64,000 nt of DNA. Origin: Methylobacterium sp. FF17 (lineage in GTDB: Bacteria; Pseudomonadota; Alphaproteobacteria; Rhizobiales; Beijerinckiaceae). Position numbers and translations under genes: made by a program. Below are positions 33,979 to 42,056 of this stretch, piece by piece; within the stretch, counting starts at the first letter, position 1, and the number at the start of each line of letters is the position of its first letter. The stretch lies in NCBI RefSeq assembly GCF_025813715.1, contig NZ_CP107532.1:2604001-2668000 (forward strand), written 5' to 3'. Below the pieces are notes generated by a model, which saw only the letters and a list, made by a program, of their open reading frames with translations, was not told the origin of the DNA and did not search any database.

Positions 33979-34188
33979 CTATTCGGCCGCATCGCGCAGG
34001 AAGGGTTCTTCGATAAGGGGCGCACCGCAGGCTGCCATCAGGTCGCGTAGGAGATCAAGCGCACGGTCCACGTCGGGCCGCGTCGCCAGCCCTTTCCGGT
34101 ACTGGGTGCGCCCGCCGGCCACCGTGACTGCGATGTCGAAGTGACCGTCCGGCCGTTGGACGACTTGGTAGGAGACGCTGCGAGCCAT
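33979..34188 (-). CDS. Small hypothetical protein
   Basis: The 69-residue product reads RSVSYQVVQRPDGHFDIAVT near its start, a likely beta-rich fold, followed by a helix (DVDRALDLLRDLMAACG). The first strands resemble short DUFs that occur as singletons in Methylobacterium-like genomes. It has no signal peptide and no neighbour it obviously works with. Confidence 0.45.
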   Translation of the reverse strand: MARSVSYQVVQRPDGHFDIAVTVAGGRTQYRKGLATRPDVDRALDLLRDLMAACGAPLIEEPFLRDAAE

Positions 34189-34963
34189 CCTTTCGACCTA
34201 GCGCAACCTTCCGGCTTGGGAAGGTTGCCAGATCCACGAGCAGTGACGGGTCGGGTGCGTCCTCGGGATCGGTCGAAGTCGGCCTTGCGGCCAGGACGCT
34301 CGAACAGGGACCGGCCCGACGGCGACACGGGATGTACGCCGCGTTCCCAGCCGATGCCGGATCGGCCTCCTGGCGGAGGTCGGAAGCCTTCCGGCTTCGC
34401 GCGACAATGATGCGGTCGCGTCTAGCAAGCGAAAATTGATCGCTGCCCCAGGATCCACAATCGCGTGAGAAACACGAAGTGTAGCCGCTTGTCGGGAAAG
34501 CGCACCTCCCATAGCAGTTCAGGTTCCGTAGCCGACGACTTATGCAAATGCTCGGCTTCAGAAGAGACCTAGTCCGCTTCTCGCCATCAAACCAAGTTCA
34601 GCTTTCCACCCCGTACCGAAGTTGCGTCACGCCCGACGAATGGCTGCTTTCGGGAAGCGTCGAGGCGGGCCTGTACGTCAGGGGTGGGTCGGCACCCGTC
34701 TGTCCTGTGTGGATGGCTCCCGCATTGCAAGTGACGAATTGAGGTTCTGACGCGTTGGTCGGGTGCAGTCTTGTGTCCGGCCTGTTGATGCAGTCGTTCA
34801 TGTTGACCGCTGGCCCTGATGGTATCCGCGAGCTGGGTCCCACTCTGCTTTGCGGGCTATGATGCCCTGGACTGGCGGCGGGGTGTCCCGGCTCCCGGTC
34901 TGACCGGTTCGCCATCAACTCTCATCGTCCTCGCAACCTGGAAAAGTGCTCCGCTTCCTCCGG
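34189..34963. other. Non-coding stretch with one 88-bp repeat
   Basis: No convincing frame is open here. The segment contains the third 88-bp repeat copy and the left flank of the IS110-family element. Short hairpin-like repeats around GAAGCCTTCCGGCTTC (34384-34400) are also seen. Confidence 0.4.
34572..34659 (+). repeat. Dispersed 88-bp intergenic repeat, copy C
   Basis: It runs from GTCCGCTTC to CGGGAAGCG and has the same 88-bp length as copies A and B. The 3' segment CCCGACGAATGGCTGCTTTC is nearly the same as copy A. Confidence 0.65.
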
Positions 34964-35992
34964 TCAGGCGGCCGTGGCCGCGGGTGCGCGGTAGGTGCCG
35001 CCGCGGGTCATGATCGCCCAGGCGACCCGCGCCGTGCGATTGGCCGCTGCCACGGTCACGACACGCACTGGCTTGCGCTGGAGCAGCGCCGGCAGCCGTG
35101 GGTCGACCGACGTCGGCGTCGCCTTCGCACGCCGGATCAGAGAGGTCATGCCGACCACGAGCAGGCGTCGCAGATAACGGTCGCCCATGCGCGAGATCCG
35201 GCCCAGGCGCTCCTTGCCGCCGCTGCAGTTCTGCAGCGGTGTCAGGCCCAACGAGGCCGCGAACTGCCGACCGGAGCGGAAGCGCTCGGGCTCGCTCACC
35301 GAGGCGGCCAGCGCTGTCGCCGAGACGATGCCGATCCCGGGGATCGTCGCTAGGCGCTGCGACAGGTCGTTGTCCCGATGCCAGGCCAGCAACTCCTTCT
35401 CCAGCCGGGTGAGCTGGATCTGCACGGCGCCGATCTGATCGGCCAGCCCGGTTACCACACGATGGGCTAACGGCGGCACCTCGGCCGCGTCTCCGGCTGA
35501 GAGCCTGGCCGCCAGTTCGAGCGCATGGCGCAGGCCCCGCGCCATCTCGATCCCGAACTCGGCGAGCAGGCCGCGGATCATGTTCACCAACTGGGTGCGT
35601 TGCTTGACCAGCAGGTCGCGCGTCCGGTGCAGCGCCAGCGCCGCCTGCTGCTCAGTCGACTTCACCGGCACGAACCGCATGCTGGGGCGCGTCACCGCCT
35701 CGCAGATGGCGGCGGCATCGTTCGCATCGGTTTTGCCGCGCTTGACGTATGGCTTCACGTAAGCCGGCGGCATCAGCCGCACGTCGTGGCCGAGCCTCAT
35801 CAGTTCCCGGGCCCAGTGGTGGGACGTTCCGCACGCCTCCATGCCAACCAGGCAGCGCGGCAGCTTGGCGAAGAACGGCACGACCTGCGCCCGCCTCAGC
35901 GCCTTGCGAACGACGACCTGCCCAGCTGCGTCGATGGCGTGAACCTGGAAGATGCTCTTGGCCAGATCGATGCCGACGGTGGTGATCTCCAT
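34964..35992 (-). CDS. IS110-family (IS1111-group) DEDD transposase
   Basis: This 342-residue transposase has the RuvC-like N-terminal half (VGIDLAKSIFQVHAID, then GMEACGTSHHWAREL and KTDANDAAAI, supplying the DEDD residues). The C-terminal Transposase_20 half (IPGIGIVSATALAASV and SGGKERLGRISRMGDRYLRRL) has the IS1111-type motif. It appears intact. IS110-family elements excise as circles and use a structured RNA from a non-coding end for target choice. The element edges are not clear because subterminal repeats are typical. It sits just downstream of a TetR pseudogene. Confidence 0.88.
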   Translation of the reverse strand: MEITTVGIDLAKSIFQVHAIDAAGQVVVRKALRRAQVVPFFAKLPRCLVGMEACGTSHHWARELMRLGHDVRLMPPAYVKPYVKRGKTDANDAAAICEAVTRPSMRFVPVKSTEQQAALALHRTRDLLVKQRTQLVNMIRGLLAEFGIEMARGLRHALELAARLSAGDAAEVPPLAHRVVTGLADQIGAVQIQLTRLEKELLAWHRDNDLSQRLATIPGIGIVSATALAASVSEPERFRSGRQFAASLGLTPLQNCSGGKERLGRISRMGDRYLRRLLVVGMTSLIRRAKATPTSVDPRLPALLQRKPVRVVTVAAANRTARVAWAIMTRGGTYRAPAATAA

Positions 35993-36129
35993 GGGGATGG
36001 CTCCTACATCTGCGTCGCTGCTGCTTCGACAGCAACCACATCTTGGCACCGCGATGCCGTCAGTTGGAGCGGGAGCCATCCACCCCATCTGCTCTATGAC
36101 CGGGCTGGGTGGAAAGCTTCAAGCGGACA

Positions 36130-36783
36130 TCAACACCGTCCGTTCAGCAGGATCTCGGCGACCTCAGGCACGTCCCGTGTCGCCCGCTCACACAGTCCGG
36201 CAAGATCCGCACCTGAGAAGGCGTGCATGTAGAGGGGGTGGAGGGCATCTCGACGAACCGCGCTGCCATCGGGGTAGCCTCCGCCACCGCCGCGTCGGAG
36301 GCATCCGTCGCCAGGCATTCGGCGATGCAGCGGACGCAGCCCCCGAAACCGATCCGGAATCCCTCGCGAGCAAGTTCGGGAAATACCTTCGCCTCGGCGA
36401 TGGTGAGGCGCATCAGGGCGATGCTCTCCTCGGCCAGGGTGAGGTTGGCGAGCTCGATGCCGACCTGGACGAGACGCTCCTTCAACGTCCCGCTCGTCGG
36501 GACGATGGCCATCCGCACCTGCAACGCATCGACGTAGCGGAGTACGACCGCCGAGAAGAGTGCCTCCTTGGTCGGGAAGCGCCCGTACAGCGTCATTTTG
36601 CCGGTGTGGGCGAGCTGGGCGATGTGATCGACCGTGGTGCGGCCGAACCCCTACTTTAGGAACAGGGACGAGGCGACGGTGATGATGCGTTCCTCGATCT
36701 GTCCGGCCTGGTCGGCGCGCGGGCGTCCACGGCGCGGGCGGTCCGGCGACGACTGGACGGGGGTACGCAGACGCAAAGGGCGC
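36130..36783 (-). pseudogene. TetR-family regulator gene with amber stop and frameshift
   Basis: Translated from about 36780, the frame gives DRPRRGRPRADQAGQIEERI, then ITVASSLFLK-stop-GFGRTTVDHIAQ, where the TetR motif normally has KYGF. The TAG at 36651-36653 therefore replaces a Tyr codon. The frame continues to TGKMTLYGRFPTKEALFSAV and a ligand domain. Near 36245 a one-base shift moves the natural C-terminus (ALHPLYMHAFSGADLAGL) into another frame. With both lesions it is inactive. No conserved target gene is adjacent. Confidence 0.7.
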
Positions 36784-36990
36784 GCAGGCCGGCCGACTAA
36801 CGATCGGCTTCCTTGACCTTAGGGGCCGCCCCGGCAGGGGCGCCAGGGGGATTGGCGGAGGGATGGGTTCCGCCCGAGCCGCGGCAAGGTCGCCGCGCTC
36901 CCGGTCGAATATGTAGCCGACCATGTCTAACTGGCTGCGGTCGATCCTGGGGAGCCTCGGAGAGCCGCAAAGCTCTTCGGGGACTTGCAT
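36784..36990 (-). CDS. Possible coupled small ORF (N-terminal part)
   Basis: An ATG at 36990 overlaps the stop of the upstream gene (TGATG). The product begins MQVPEELCGSPRLPRIDRSQ and LDMVGYIFDRERGDLAAAR. The frame stays open far into the TetR pseudogene, so the real end is unknown and the gene may be truncated. This is a weak call; the coupling is the main evidence. Confidence 0.3.
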
Positions 36991-37343
36991 CACATCCTCG
37001 GCATAAGGGCGTCCTCGTCGGGGACAGGGTCGGGCGTGTCGACCAGGCGCGCGGCGAACCGGGCTTGGAGGAAGTAGGATTCGGCTCGAAGACGCTTGCC
37101 CTCGTGGAGGATCGCGGCAATGCGGTCGTTGATCACCCTCAGGAGCGCGTCCTCAACCCATTCCGGGAATGGCCTGAGCTCGGACAGCCAGTGGCTGATC
37201 TGGGGACCCTTAATGCTGCGCCCGGTGACGGCCGCCAGGTCCGCGGCCAGAGGCGCGATCCAGCGCTGGCCGTGGATGAGCTGACCGATGCGGATTACCA
37301 GCTCGCGCCGGAACTCCTGATCCCTATCTTTGACGGAGGTCAT
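36990..37343 (-). CDS. Hypothetical protein with HTH-like segment
   Basis: This 117-residue protein is highly charged. Its middle section (WIAPLAADLAAVTGRSIKGP, then QISHWLSELRPFPEWV) resembles a helix-turn-helix of phage- or plasmid-type DNA-binding proteins. The ATG at 37343 has AGGGAGA a few bases upstream, which fixes the start against a long frame to 37556. It forms a minus-strand row with other small unknown genes, an arrangement common in integrated plasmids or prophages. Confidence 0.5.
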   Translation of the reverse strand: MTSVKDRDQEFRRELVIRIGQLIHGQRWIAPLAADLAAVTGRSIKGPQISHWLSELRPFPEWVEDALLRVINDRIAAILHEGKRLRAESYFLQARFAARLVDTPDPVPDEDALMPRM

Positions 37344-37561
37344 TAGTGTCTCCCTTTCGGTTTGCGAGGCCGGCCTGCAAGCGGGCGCGGCGTAGGTGGA
37401 CGAGGGCGGTCTCGCGGGCGAGGACGGCCTCCTGATCTGTAAGACGGATCTGATCCAGGCGTACCCAGAGGACGTCTTCAAGGTGCTGCCGGGATGCGAG
37501 CCCCCGTTGAGTCGCCCCGGCCCGAGTGGCTTGAGGGAGGCCGGGGCGCGGGGCACCGGCG

Positions 37562-37969
37562 TTATGATAAGGTCTTGGCGGCGGCCTTGCTGGGCGTTCG
37601 GAGTAAGGACGGGGCGTGGTCGTCGATAAGGCGCTCTATGGCTGCCCAGGGACGGCTAGCGATCTCGTCCTTCTCGGCGCGAGCGATCACCGAGGCAATG
37701 TGGTCGACTATGCCCTGCGGGCAAGCCAGATCGACTCGCACCTGGCCGTCCGCCACTGCGTCGCGCACGAGAACGGAGATGCTATGCACCCGTCGTGCAT
37801 CATGGATCGGCATGGACGCCGTTACGGTGTGGGCGGCGTCGTCGAACTTCATTGGGTAGAGGCACTTCAGCTCGACCTCGGTCTCGCGGATCGATTGATG
37901 AAGCACATGTTGAGTTCCGACAATCAGCAGCGTCAGGTCGAAGAAGTGGAGGGTGATGGTGACGTCCAC
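37562..37969 (-). CDS. Hypothetical protein
   Basis: This 135-residue soluble protein opens with a hydrophobic strand (VTITLHFFDLTLLIVG) and contains KCLYPMKFDDAAHTVTASMP and RVHSISVLVRDAV. No family was recognised. It is on the same strand as the neighbouring small genes, with a 218-bp gap before the next. That gap holds an open frame lacking a clear start codon. Confidence 0.45.
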   Translation of the reverse strand: MDVTITLHFFDLTLLIVGTQHVLHQSIRETEVELKCLYPMKFDDAAHTVTASMPIHDARRVHSISVLVRDAVADGQVRVDLACPQGIVDHIASVIARAEKDEIASRPWAAIERLIDDHAPSLLRTPSKAAAKTLS

Positions 37970-38071
37970 GAGGTATTTCCTGAGTAGGGATGGGCGGGAT
38001 GGTGGCCCCGTCGACTCGCCCTGAGTTAGGCGGCTAGTGGGAGGCCGGGGTACGAGGCCCCGGCATTCCGA

Positions 38072-38350
38072 TCAGGCCTCTCCGGTGAACGCCAGGAAGT
38101 CGTCCACGGTGTCGTTATCCCCAATCATGGCCGTGCCTCGGCCAATCCAGATGTCGCGTTCGGCGTCGTAGTCGTGGACCTGGTAGCTCTCCTGCCCCTG
38201 ATACCAGTAGCGCGTCATCCCGCCGGACCCATCGCGGTACGTGAACACGCTGGGGAGACGGTCGTCGTCGCTGAGGCGTGTGTTGCCATCGTAGAAGCCA
38301 GCAACTTCAAGAACGGAGTTGGCTTCCGTGGCTGAGACTTCGTCGGTCAT
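38072..38350 (-). CDS. Hypothetical acidic protein
   Basis: This 92-residue acidic protein contains GFYDGNTRLSDDDRLPSVFT and RYWYQGQESYQVHDYDAERD, rich in Asp, Tyr and Glu. It has no Cys motif or signal peptide. It could be a phage-like anti-restriction or accessory protein by composition, but this is speculation. A perfect 19-bp hairpin lies between its start and the next gene. Confidence 0.45.
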   Translation of the reverse strand: MTDEVSATEANSVLEVAGFYDGNTRLSDDDRLPSVFTYRDGSGGMTRYWYQGQESYQVHDYDAERDIWIGRGTAMIGDNDTVDDFLAFTGEA

Positions 38351-38394
38351 GGTGGCGGTCCTGGCAATGCCCAGAGGGATATGGCGGGTGTCAC

Positions 38395-38436
38395 GGCCCT
38401 CACTGAGACGTCCCGCAGGACGTCTCAGTGAGGGCC
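38395..38436. terminator. Perfect 19-bp stem hairpin (terminator-like)
   Basis: The 19-base arms (38395-38413 and 38418-38436, from GGCCCTCACTG to the complementary CAGTGAGGGCC) are perfectly complementary around a CGCA loop. It lies 23 bp after the stop of the 38460-38798 gene. No T-run is visible. Confidence 0.7.
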
Positions 38437-38459
38437 GAGGCGGCGGTCCGATCAGGCGC

Positions 38460-38798
38460 CTACTTTGCGAACTGGGCGTCTACCCAAGCGTCCTCGGCCT
38501 CTTCCCTCGCGGCCACCACCTGCGCCCGGACAGCCCATGCATCGACCTCGGCTTCGTCGATGACCTGGCAGCGATGGTCCCGAGCGATCTGGTGGGCCTG
38601 CTCCTGACGGTCCGAGGACTTCCAGACAGGAGCAGCGCCACCTCGACTGAAGACCTGAGCGCGGCTTCCATCGTCGAGCCAGACGCTGATGTACCCCCCG
38701 ACGTCGCCGTGGGCGTACATCGTCTCGCGGCGGTATCCGCTCCCGTCGACGCAAATCCGGGTGACGTCGCCCTTGAGGATGGTCACGATAGTGGACAT
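38460..38798 (-). CDS. Hypothetical protein
   Basis: The 112-residue product begins STIVTILKGDVTRICVDGSG, contains GYISVWLDDGSRAQVFSRGG, and ends with a long helix (EAEVDAWAVRAQVVAAREEA). The first ATG with a GGAAAG site is at 38798; a longer frame to 38939 lacks one. The strand and codon use match the neighbours. It is a short accessory-type gene with a hairpin after its stop. No family was recognised. Confidence 0.45.
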   Translation of the reverse strand: MSTIVTILKGDVTRICVDGSGYRRETMYAHGDVGGYISVWLDDGSRAQVFSRGGAAPVWKSSDRQEQAHQIARDHRCQVIDEAEVDAWAVRAQVVAAREEAEDAWVDAQFAK

Positions 38799-38971
38799 TG
38801 CGTAGGTGCTTTCCAAGCCTGTAACTGAACCGGTTACAATATGCATGTGATCGAACCCGTTGACCAGAACCCGAACTGAAATAATTACATCTTCGGGCGA
38901 AAGGTGGTATTCCAGGGGTTGCGTGGGGTTAATGCCCAACCTAGGGTTTAATCTGGCTCCGGAGCGGGCGC

Positions 38972-39145
38972 CTACCTGAGGACGGCACCAGCGGGGAGGG
39001 CGTTGACGGCGAGGTAGGCCGCATCTGCGGCGTCAGCCGCAGCCCCGGCCATCACGATACCAGCCGCCCGTGGCGCGTCGCTGGCGAACAGGGCGACCCC
39101 CTCGATGGGAGTCAGGGCACGGCGGCAGGGATCAGCATCGGGCAT
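38972..39145 (-). CDS. Small hypothetical protein
   Basis: This 57-residue Ala-rich protein begins at ATG 39145 and overlaps the upstream gene by 14 bp. It carries RRALTPIEGVALFASDAPRA and an Ala-rich C-terminus. It is probably translationally coupled to the upstream small gene. Composition alone cannot tell its role. Confidence 0.35.
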   Translation of the reverse strand: MPDADPCRRALTPIEGVALFASDAPRAAGIVMAGAAADAADAAYLAVNALPAGAVLR

Positions 39146-39347
39146 GGTCGGTCTCCTCGGCATCAAGGGCGCGCAGGACCCGTTCGAGAGCGCCTTGCTG
39201 GGGATCGGGTAGCTCGCGGTCCTCGGGCAGGCCTAGGTACCAACGCCGCCAGCCCACAAGGCGCCGGGCGGCCTCGACGACGTAGCGTTCCGCGTTGGTC
39301 CTCTCAGGCTCCAGGGCGGCGGCCTGAGGTCGGCGAGGCACAGCCAC
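39132..39347 (-). CDS. Small hypothetical protein
   Basis: This 71-residue basic protein begins with a GTG and contains RTNAERYVVEAARRLVGWRR, WYLGLPEDRELPDPQQGALE and RVLRALDAEE. Its helix-rich pattern suggests a coiled or HTH-like fold. It overlaps the gene after it by 14 bp. Confidence 0.35.
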   Translation of the reverse strand: MAVPRRPQAAALEPERTNAERYVVEAARRLVGWRRWYLGLPEDRELPDPQQGALERVLRALDAEETDHARC

Positions 39348-39771
39348 AGCAGGAACCCTACGAAGAAGAACGTCACCGCGTGGCTCCCATGGTGGCGGGC
39401 AGCGGCGCCCCCGGCGGCCGCGGCGACGACCTGGGACGGGGCGGCCCCGGCGACGAGTTCGCCCCGCAGGGCAAGGTGGACGCCGGAACCGACGAGGGAC
39501 ACCGGCGCGGCCGCGCAGCGGGACCGGTAATCGCCATCCCCCACTGACGATGCCCCGGACTTCGCCGAGCTTGCCGGCGCAATCGGCATGGGCGTTGCTG
39601 AGAATCCTCGTCGAATCCCGCGGCGTCGCGCTGGGTGCCGCCCGTCTACCAGGGCGCGCCCGAGTAGGTCAGCAGCGTGTCCGGGATTGCGAACATGTCC
39701 GGCTTCCCAGCGTGGAAGTCGAAGACCGAGGCGGTGATCAGCACGGCGAGGACGAGGCGGGTCATCGGAAC
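39348..39771. other. Gap with no firm gene
   Basis: The minus strand holds a 39-codon ORF (39646-39765) beginning MTRLVLAVLITASVFDFHAG, 7 bp from an IS3 scar. A longer frame reads as Ala/Ser/Arg-rich. Neither has enough support to be called a gene. Confidence 0.3.
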
Positions 39772-39994
39772 TGTCCGACGTCAGCACCTGTGGGACAGAT
39801 TGAGGGTCTTCACGAACGGAGGATGGCTGGTTCATCGTAGCCCCTGAGGAGCGAAGATGAATCAGACATCCGGACCGGCCAAGAAGCCGGCAGAAGCAGT
39901 GATCAAGGACATCCGCCGGGCAACACGTCGACAGTTCCCGTCCGAGGAAAAGATCCGCGTCGTACTGGAAGGCTTGCGTGGCGAGGACAGCTCC
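39772..39994 (+). mobile_element. Truncated IS3-family copy (left end and start of OrfA)
   Basis: It begins with the IS3 end TGTCCGACGTCAGCACC, found at the right end of the complete copy at 41983-43493 in reverse. It runs through an ATG at 39857 into OrfA (KKPAEAVIKDIRRATRRQF). Similarity stops after GGCGAGGACAGC near 39994. The rest is lost, and an IS5 copy lies 70 bp beyond. Confidence 0.8.
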
Positions 39995-40063
39995 ATTCGA
40001 GGAGCGGTGATCGAGCTGCGGACCAAGGAGCACGTTCATTCCGTCTTGGTCCTTCTGATCTAG

Positions 40064-40923
40064 AGGCTGTTATGAACCGGCCGCGAGTTGAGCGGCCTGT
40101 TTGAGCATGAGGCAGACGAAGGCGACGATGTGGAAATCTGCGAGCGTGCTGGGATAGCGCTCGTAATCTTTGACGAGACGACGGAAGCGGGTGGCCCAGG
40201 CGAAGGAGCGCTCCACCACCCAGCGGCGTGGCAGCAGGACGAAGCCGCGCTTGGCTTCCGGCAGTTTGACGACCTCCAGTTCGATGCCGTGCGTGCGGGC
40301 AGCCTTGGCCGGCTTCTCACCGGTATAGCCCTGATCGACATAGGCGAGATCGACGCTGTCGCCGGTGGCAGCCTGCACGGCTTGCGCCAGACGCCCGACC
40401 TGGGCGCGGTCGTCGGCATCGGCGGGGGTGACGTGCAGGGCCAGGAGGTGGCCGAGGGTGTCGACGGCCAAGTGGACCTTTGAACCCTTCTTGCGCTTGG
40501 CACCGTCGTAGCCGGCCCGCTCGCCGCTCTCGGGTGTCGAGCGCAGGGTCCGGCTGTCGAGGATGGCCGCGCTCGGTTCGGGCGAACGTCCGGAGGCCAG
40601 ACGCAGCAATGCCCGCAGATCGTCGGCGAGTTGCTCGAAGCAGCCGGCCGCCAGCCAGCGCTGCGCCTGCTGGTAGACGGCTTCCCAGGGCGGCAGGTCG
40701 TTGGGCATCCAGCGCCACGGCGCGCCCGTCTTCACCACGTAGCGCAGCCCGTTGAACACCTCGCGCAAGCTGTGCTCGCGCTGTCCCGCATCCTCGCGCA
40801 GCAGCGTCAGATAGGAAGCGACCAGCGCCCATTCGTCATCGGAGACGTCGGACGGGTAGGCTTTGCGTGAAGAGGTCATGTCCCTTCATCTGGAATCCAG
40901 CCGTCATAGGTCCATAACAGCCT
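40064..40923 (-). mobile_element. IS5-family insertion sequence, copy 2 (860 bp)
   Basis: Identical ends (AGGCTGTTATG...CATAACAGCCT) and CTAG at both flanks (40060-40063 and 40924-40927). Same length as copy 1. It lies beside the truncated IS3 copy. Confidence 0.85.
40070..40879 (-). CDS. IS5-family DDE transposase, copy 2
   Basis: This 269-residue protein is intact and differs from copy 1 by roughly a dozen scattered residues (for example RKAYPSD, DDSVDL and AKAARTHG in place of RRSYPSD, DSIDL and AQSAREHG). All catalytic motifs are kept: [18 protein letters not shown] and WVVERSFAW. Both copies could be active, and they likely came from separate insertions of related elements. Confidence 0.9.
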   Translation of the reverse strand: MTSSRKAYPSDVSDDEWALVASYLTLLREDAGQREHSLREVFNGLRYVVKTGAPWRWMPNDLPPWEAVYQQAQRWLAAGCFEQLADDLRALLRLASGRSPEPSAAILDSRTLRSTPESGERAGYDGAKRKKGSKVHLAVDTLGHLLALHVTPADADDRAQVGRLAQAVQAATGDSVDLAYVDQGYTGEKPAKAARTHGIELEVVKLPEAKRGFVLLPRRWVVERSFAWATRFRRLVKDYERYPSTLADFHIVAFVCLMLKQAAQLAAGS

Positions 40924-41225
40924 CTAGCTCGGTGCCCTCCCATTCGCCGGCGCGCTTCTCGCCGCCAACCTTGCCGGCTGTACGGATGCATGCTCGACGA
41001 GGCCGGACTGACCGCAGACGTGCTGGAGGCGCGGGTGGTAGTATTGTGGAGAAATTTTTTCAAACACAACTCGGATGTCTTCTTGCATGGCCACGTCCCT
41101 AGCAGTAGTTTACATTGAAGAAGACTGTTAACGACAAATCAAAATGGGACTTTCATTAGGCGCTCGCCTTTTGCTAACTCTTGCGCATACCGCCCACGGG
41201 CCGCACCACACGCAGTGAAAGCATA

Positions 41226-41858
41226 ATGGCTCATTCCCCCATCCCAAAGATCGAGTACGTCCCTCCTGATCCCTCAGCCTTGCGTTTGACGGAGCAGATG
41301 AACCCGCTCCGGGAACCAGGTAAGCACAAGCCCAAGCCCTGGCCGGCCGCAGGCGAGCGCGCGGGGTCGATCAACGGTCATAAGTTTGTCTGGGAACTGC
41401 CAGATGCCGCATATGATTCGTTTCGGGCATGGGCCATCCGGTTGGAGGCCGGTGAGCCCGAGGCGGTGGCACAGGCGCAGGAGCGCGCGATCCACGTCGT
41501 CGTAAGGCACCCGCCCGGCAGGCGCGATGAGTTCCGAGATTCGGAGCATGTCCTTTTTGACATCTCGGACGCCATACACAGCGGGTTCTTCGACAGTTCC
41601 AAGGATCGAGACGAATCGGATGCGGTGCGCTGGAGGCGCTCTGACCTTCACATGGAGAAGGCACTGAAGACCATCGAGGTGATCTTCGGCGACGATCAAC
41701 ACGGCATGATCATGTGGATCACAAGCGACTGCTACAAGGCCCAGCGCCAGACCGGCACCCAGACGTGTTTCCGGCGCAAGAGGTCGGAGGTAAGGCTAGA
41801 ACTCGGCATCGCCAACATGCGCGACCACGCGCTCCAGGTTTTTGGCCCGGATGACTAG
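41226..41858 (+). CDS. Hypothetical protein in mobile context
   Basis: This 210-residue soluble protein contains SINGHKFVWELPDAAYDSFR, HVVVRHPPGRRDEFRDSEHV and LFDISDAIHSGFFDSSKD. It also has MIMWITSDCYKAQRQTGT near residue 170. No family was recognised, and there is no signal peptide or HTH. Its surroundings are AT-richer than the window average and lie between IS copies, so it may be an acquired cargo gene. The ATG at 41226 is the first with a plausible spacing; the codons before it add only 15 residues. Confidence 0.55.
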   Translation: MAHSPIPKIEYVPPDPSALRLTEQMNPLREPGKHKPKPWPAAGERAGSINGHKFVWELPDAAYDSFRAWAIRLEAGEPEAVAQAQERAIHVVVRHPPGRRDEFRDSEHVLFDISDAIHSGFFDSSKDRDESDAVRWRRSDLHMEKALKTIEVIFGDDQHGMIMWITSDCYKAQRQTGTQTCFRRKRSEVRLELGIANMRDHALQVFGPDD

Positions 41859-42056
41859 GACTAAGCCGGGGCGCAGGCGTAACGGACTAGGCGTGCAGTC
41901 CCGCAGTGTGGTGGCATCAGTTTAGCTGAAGTCGCTGCACACCGGGAGGCGTTATAAGACCTATTCTTATTGGCTGCACCACTGTCCGTCGTCAGGTGAT
42001 TTGGGACATTCAGCGGTGTTCAGGAGCGGAGGCTCTGGTCCATCTGGGGTAAGAGG

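Noticed and set aside
37345..37561. Open minus-strand frame (QEAVLARETALVHLRRARLQ) ending at the HTH-like gene start
   Set aside because: No start codon in a sensible place; possibly part of a lost gene, but not supportable.
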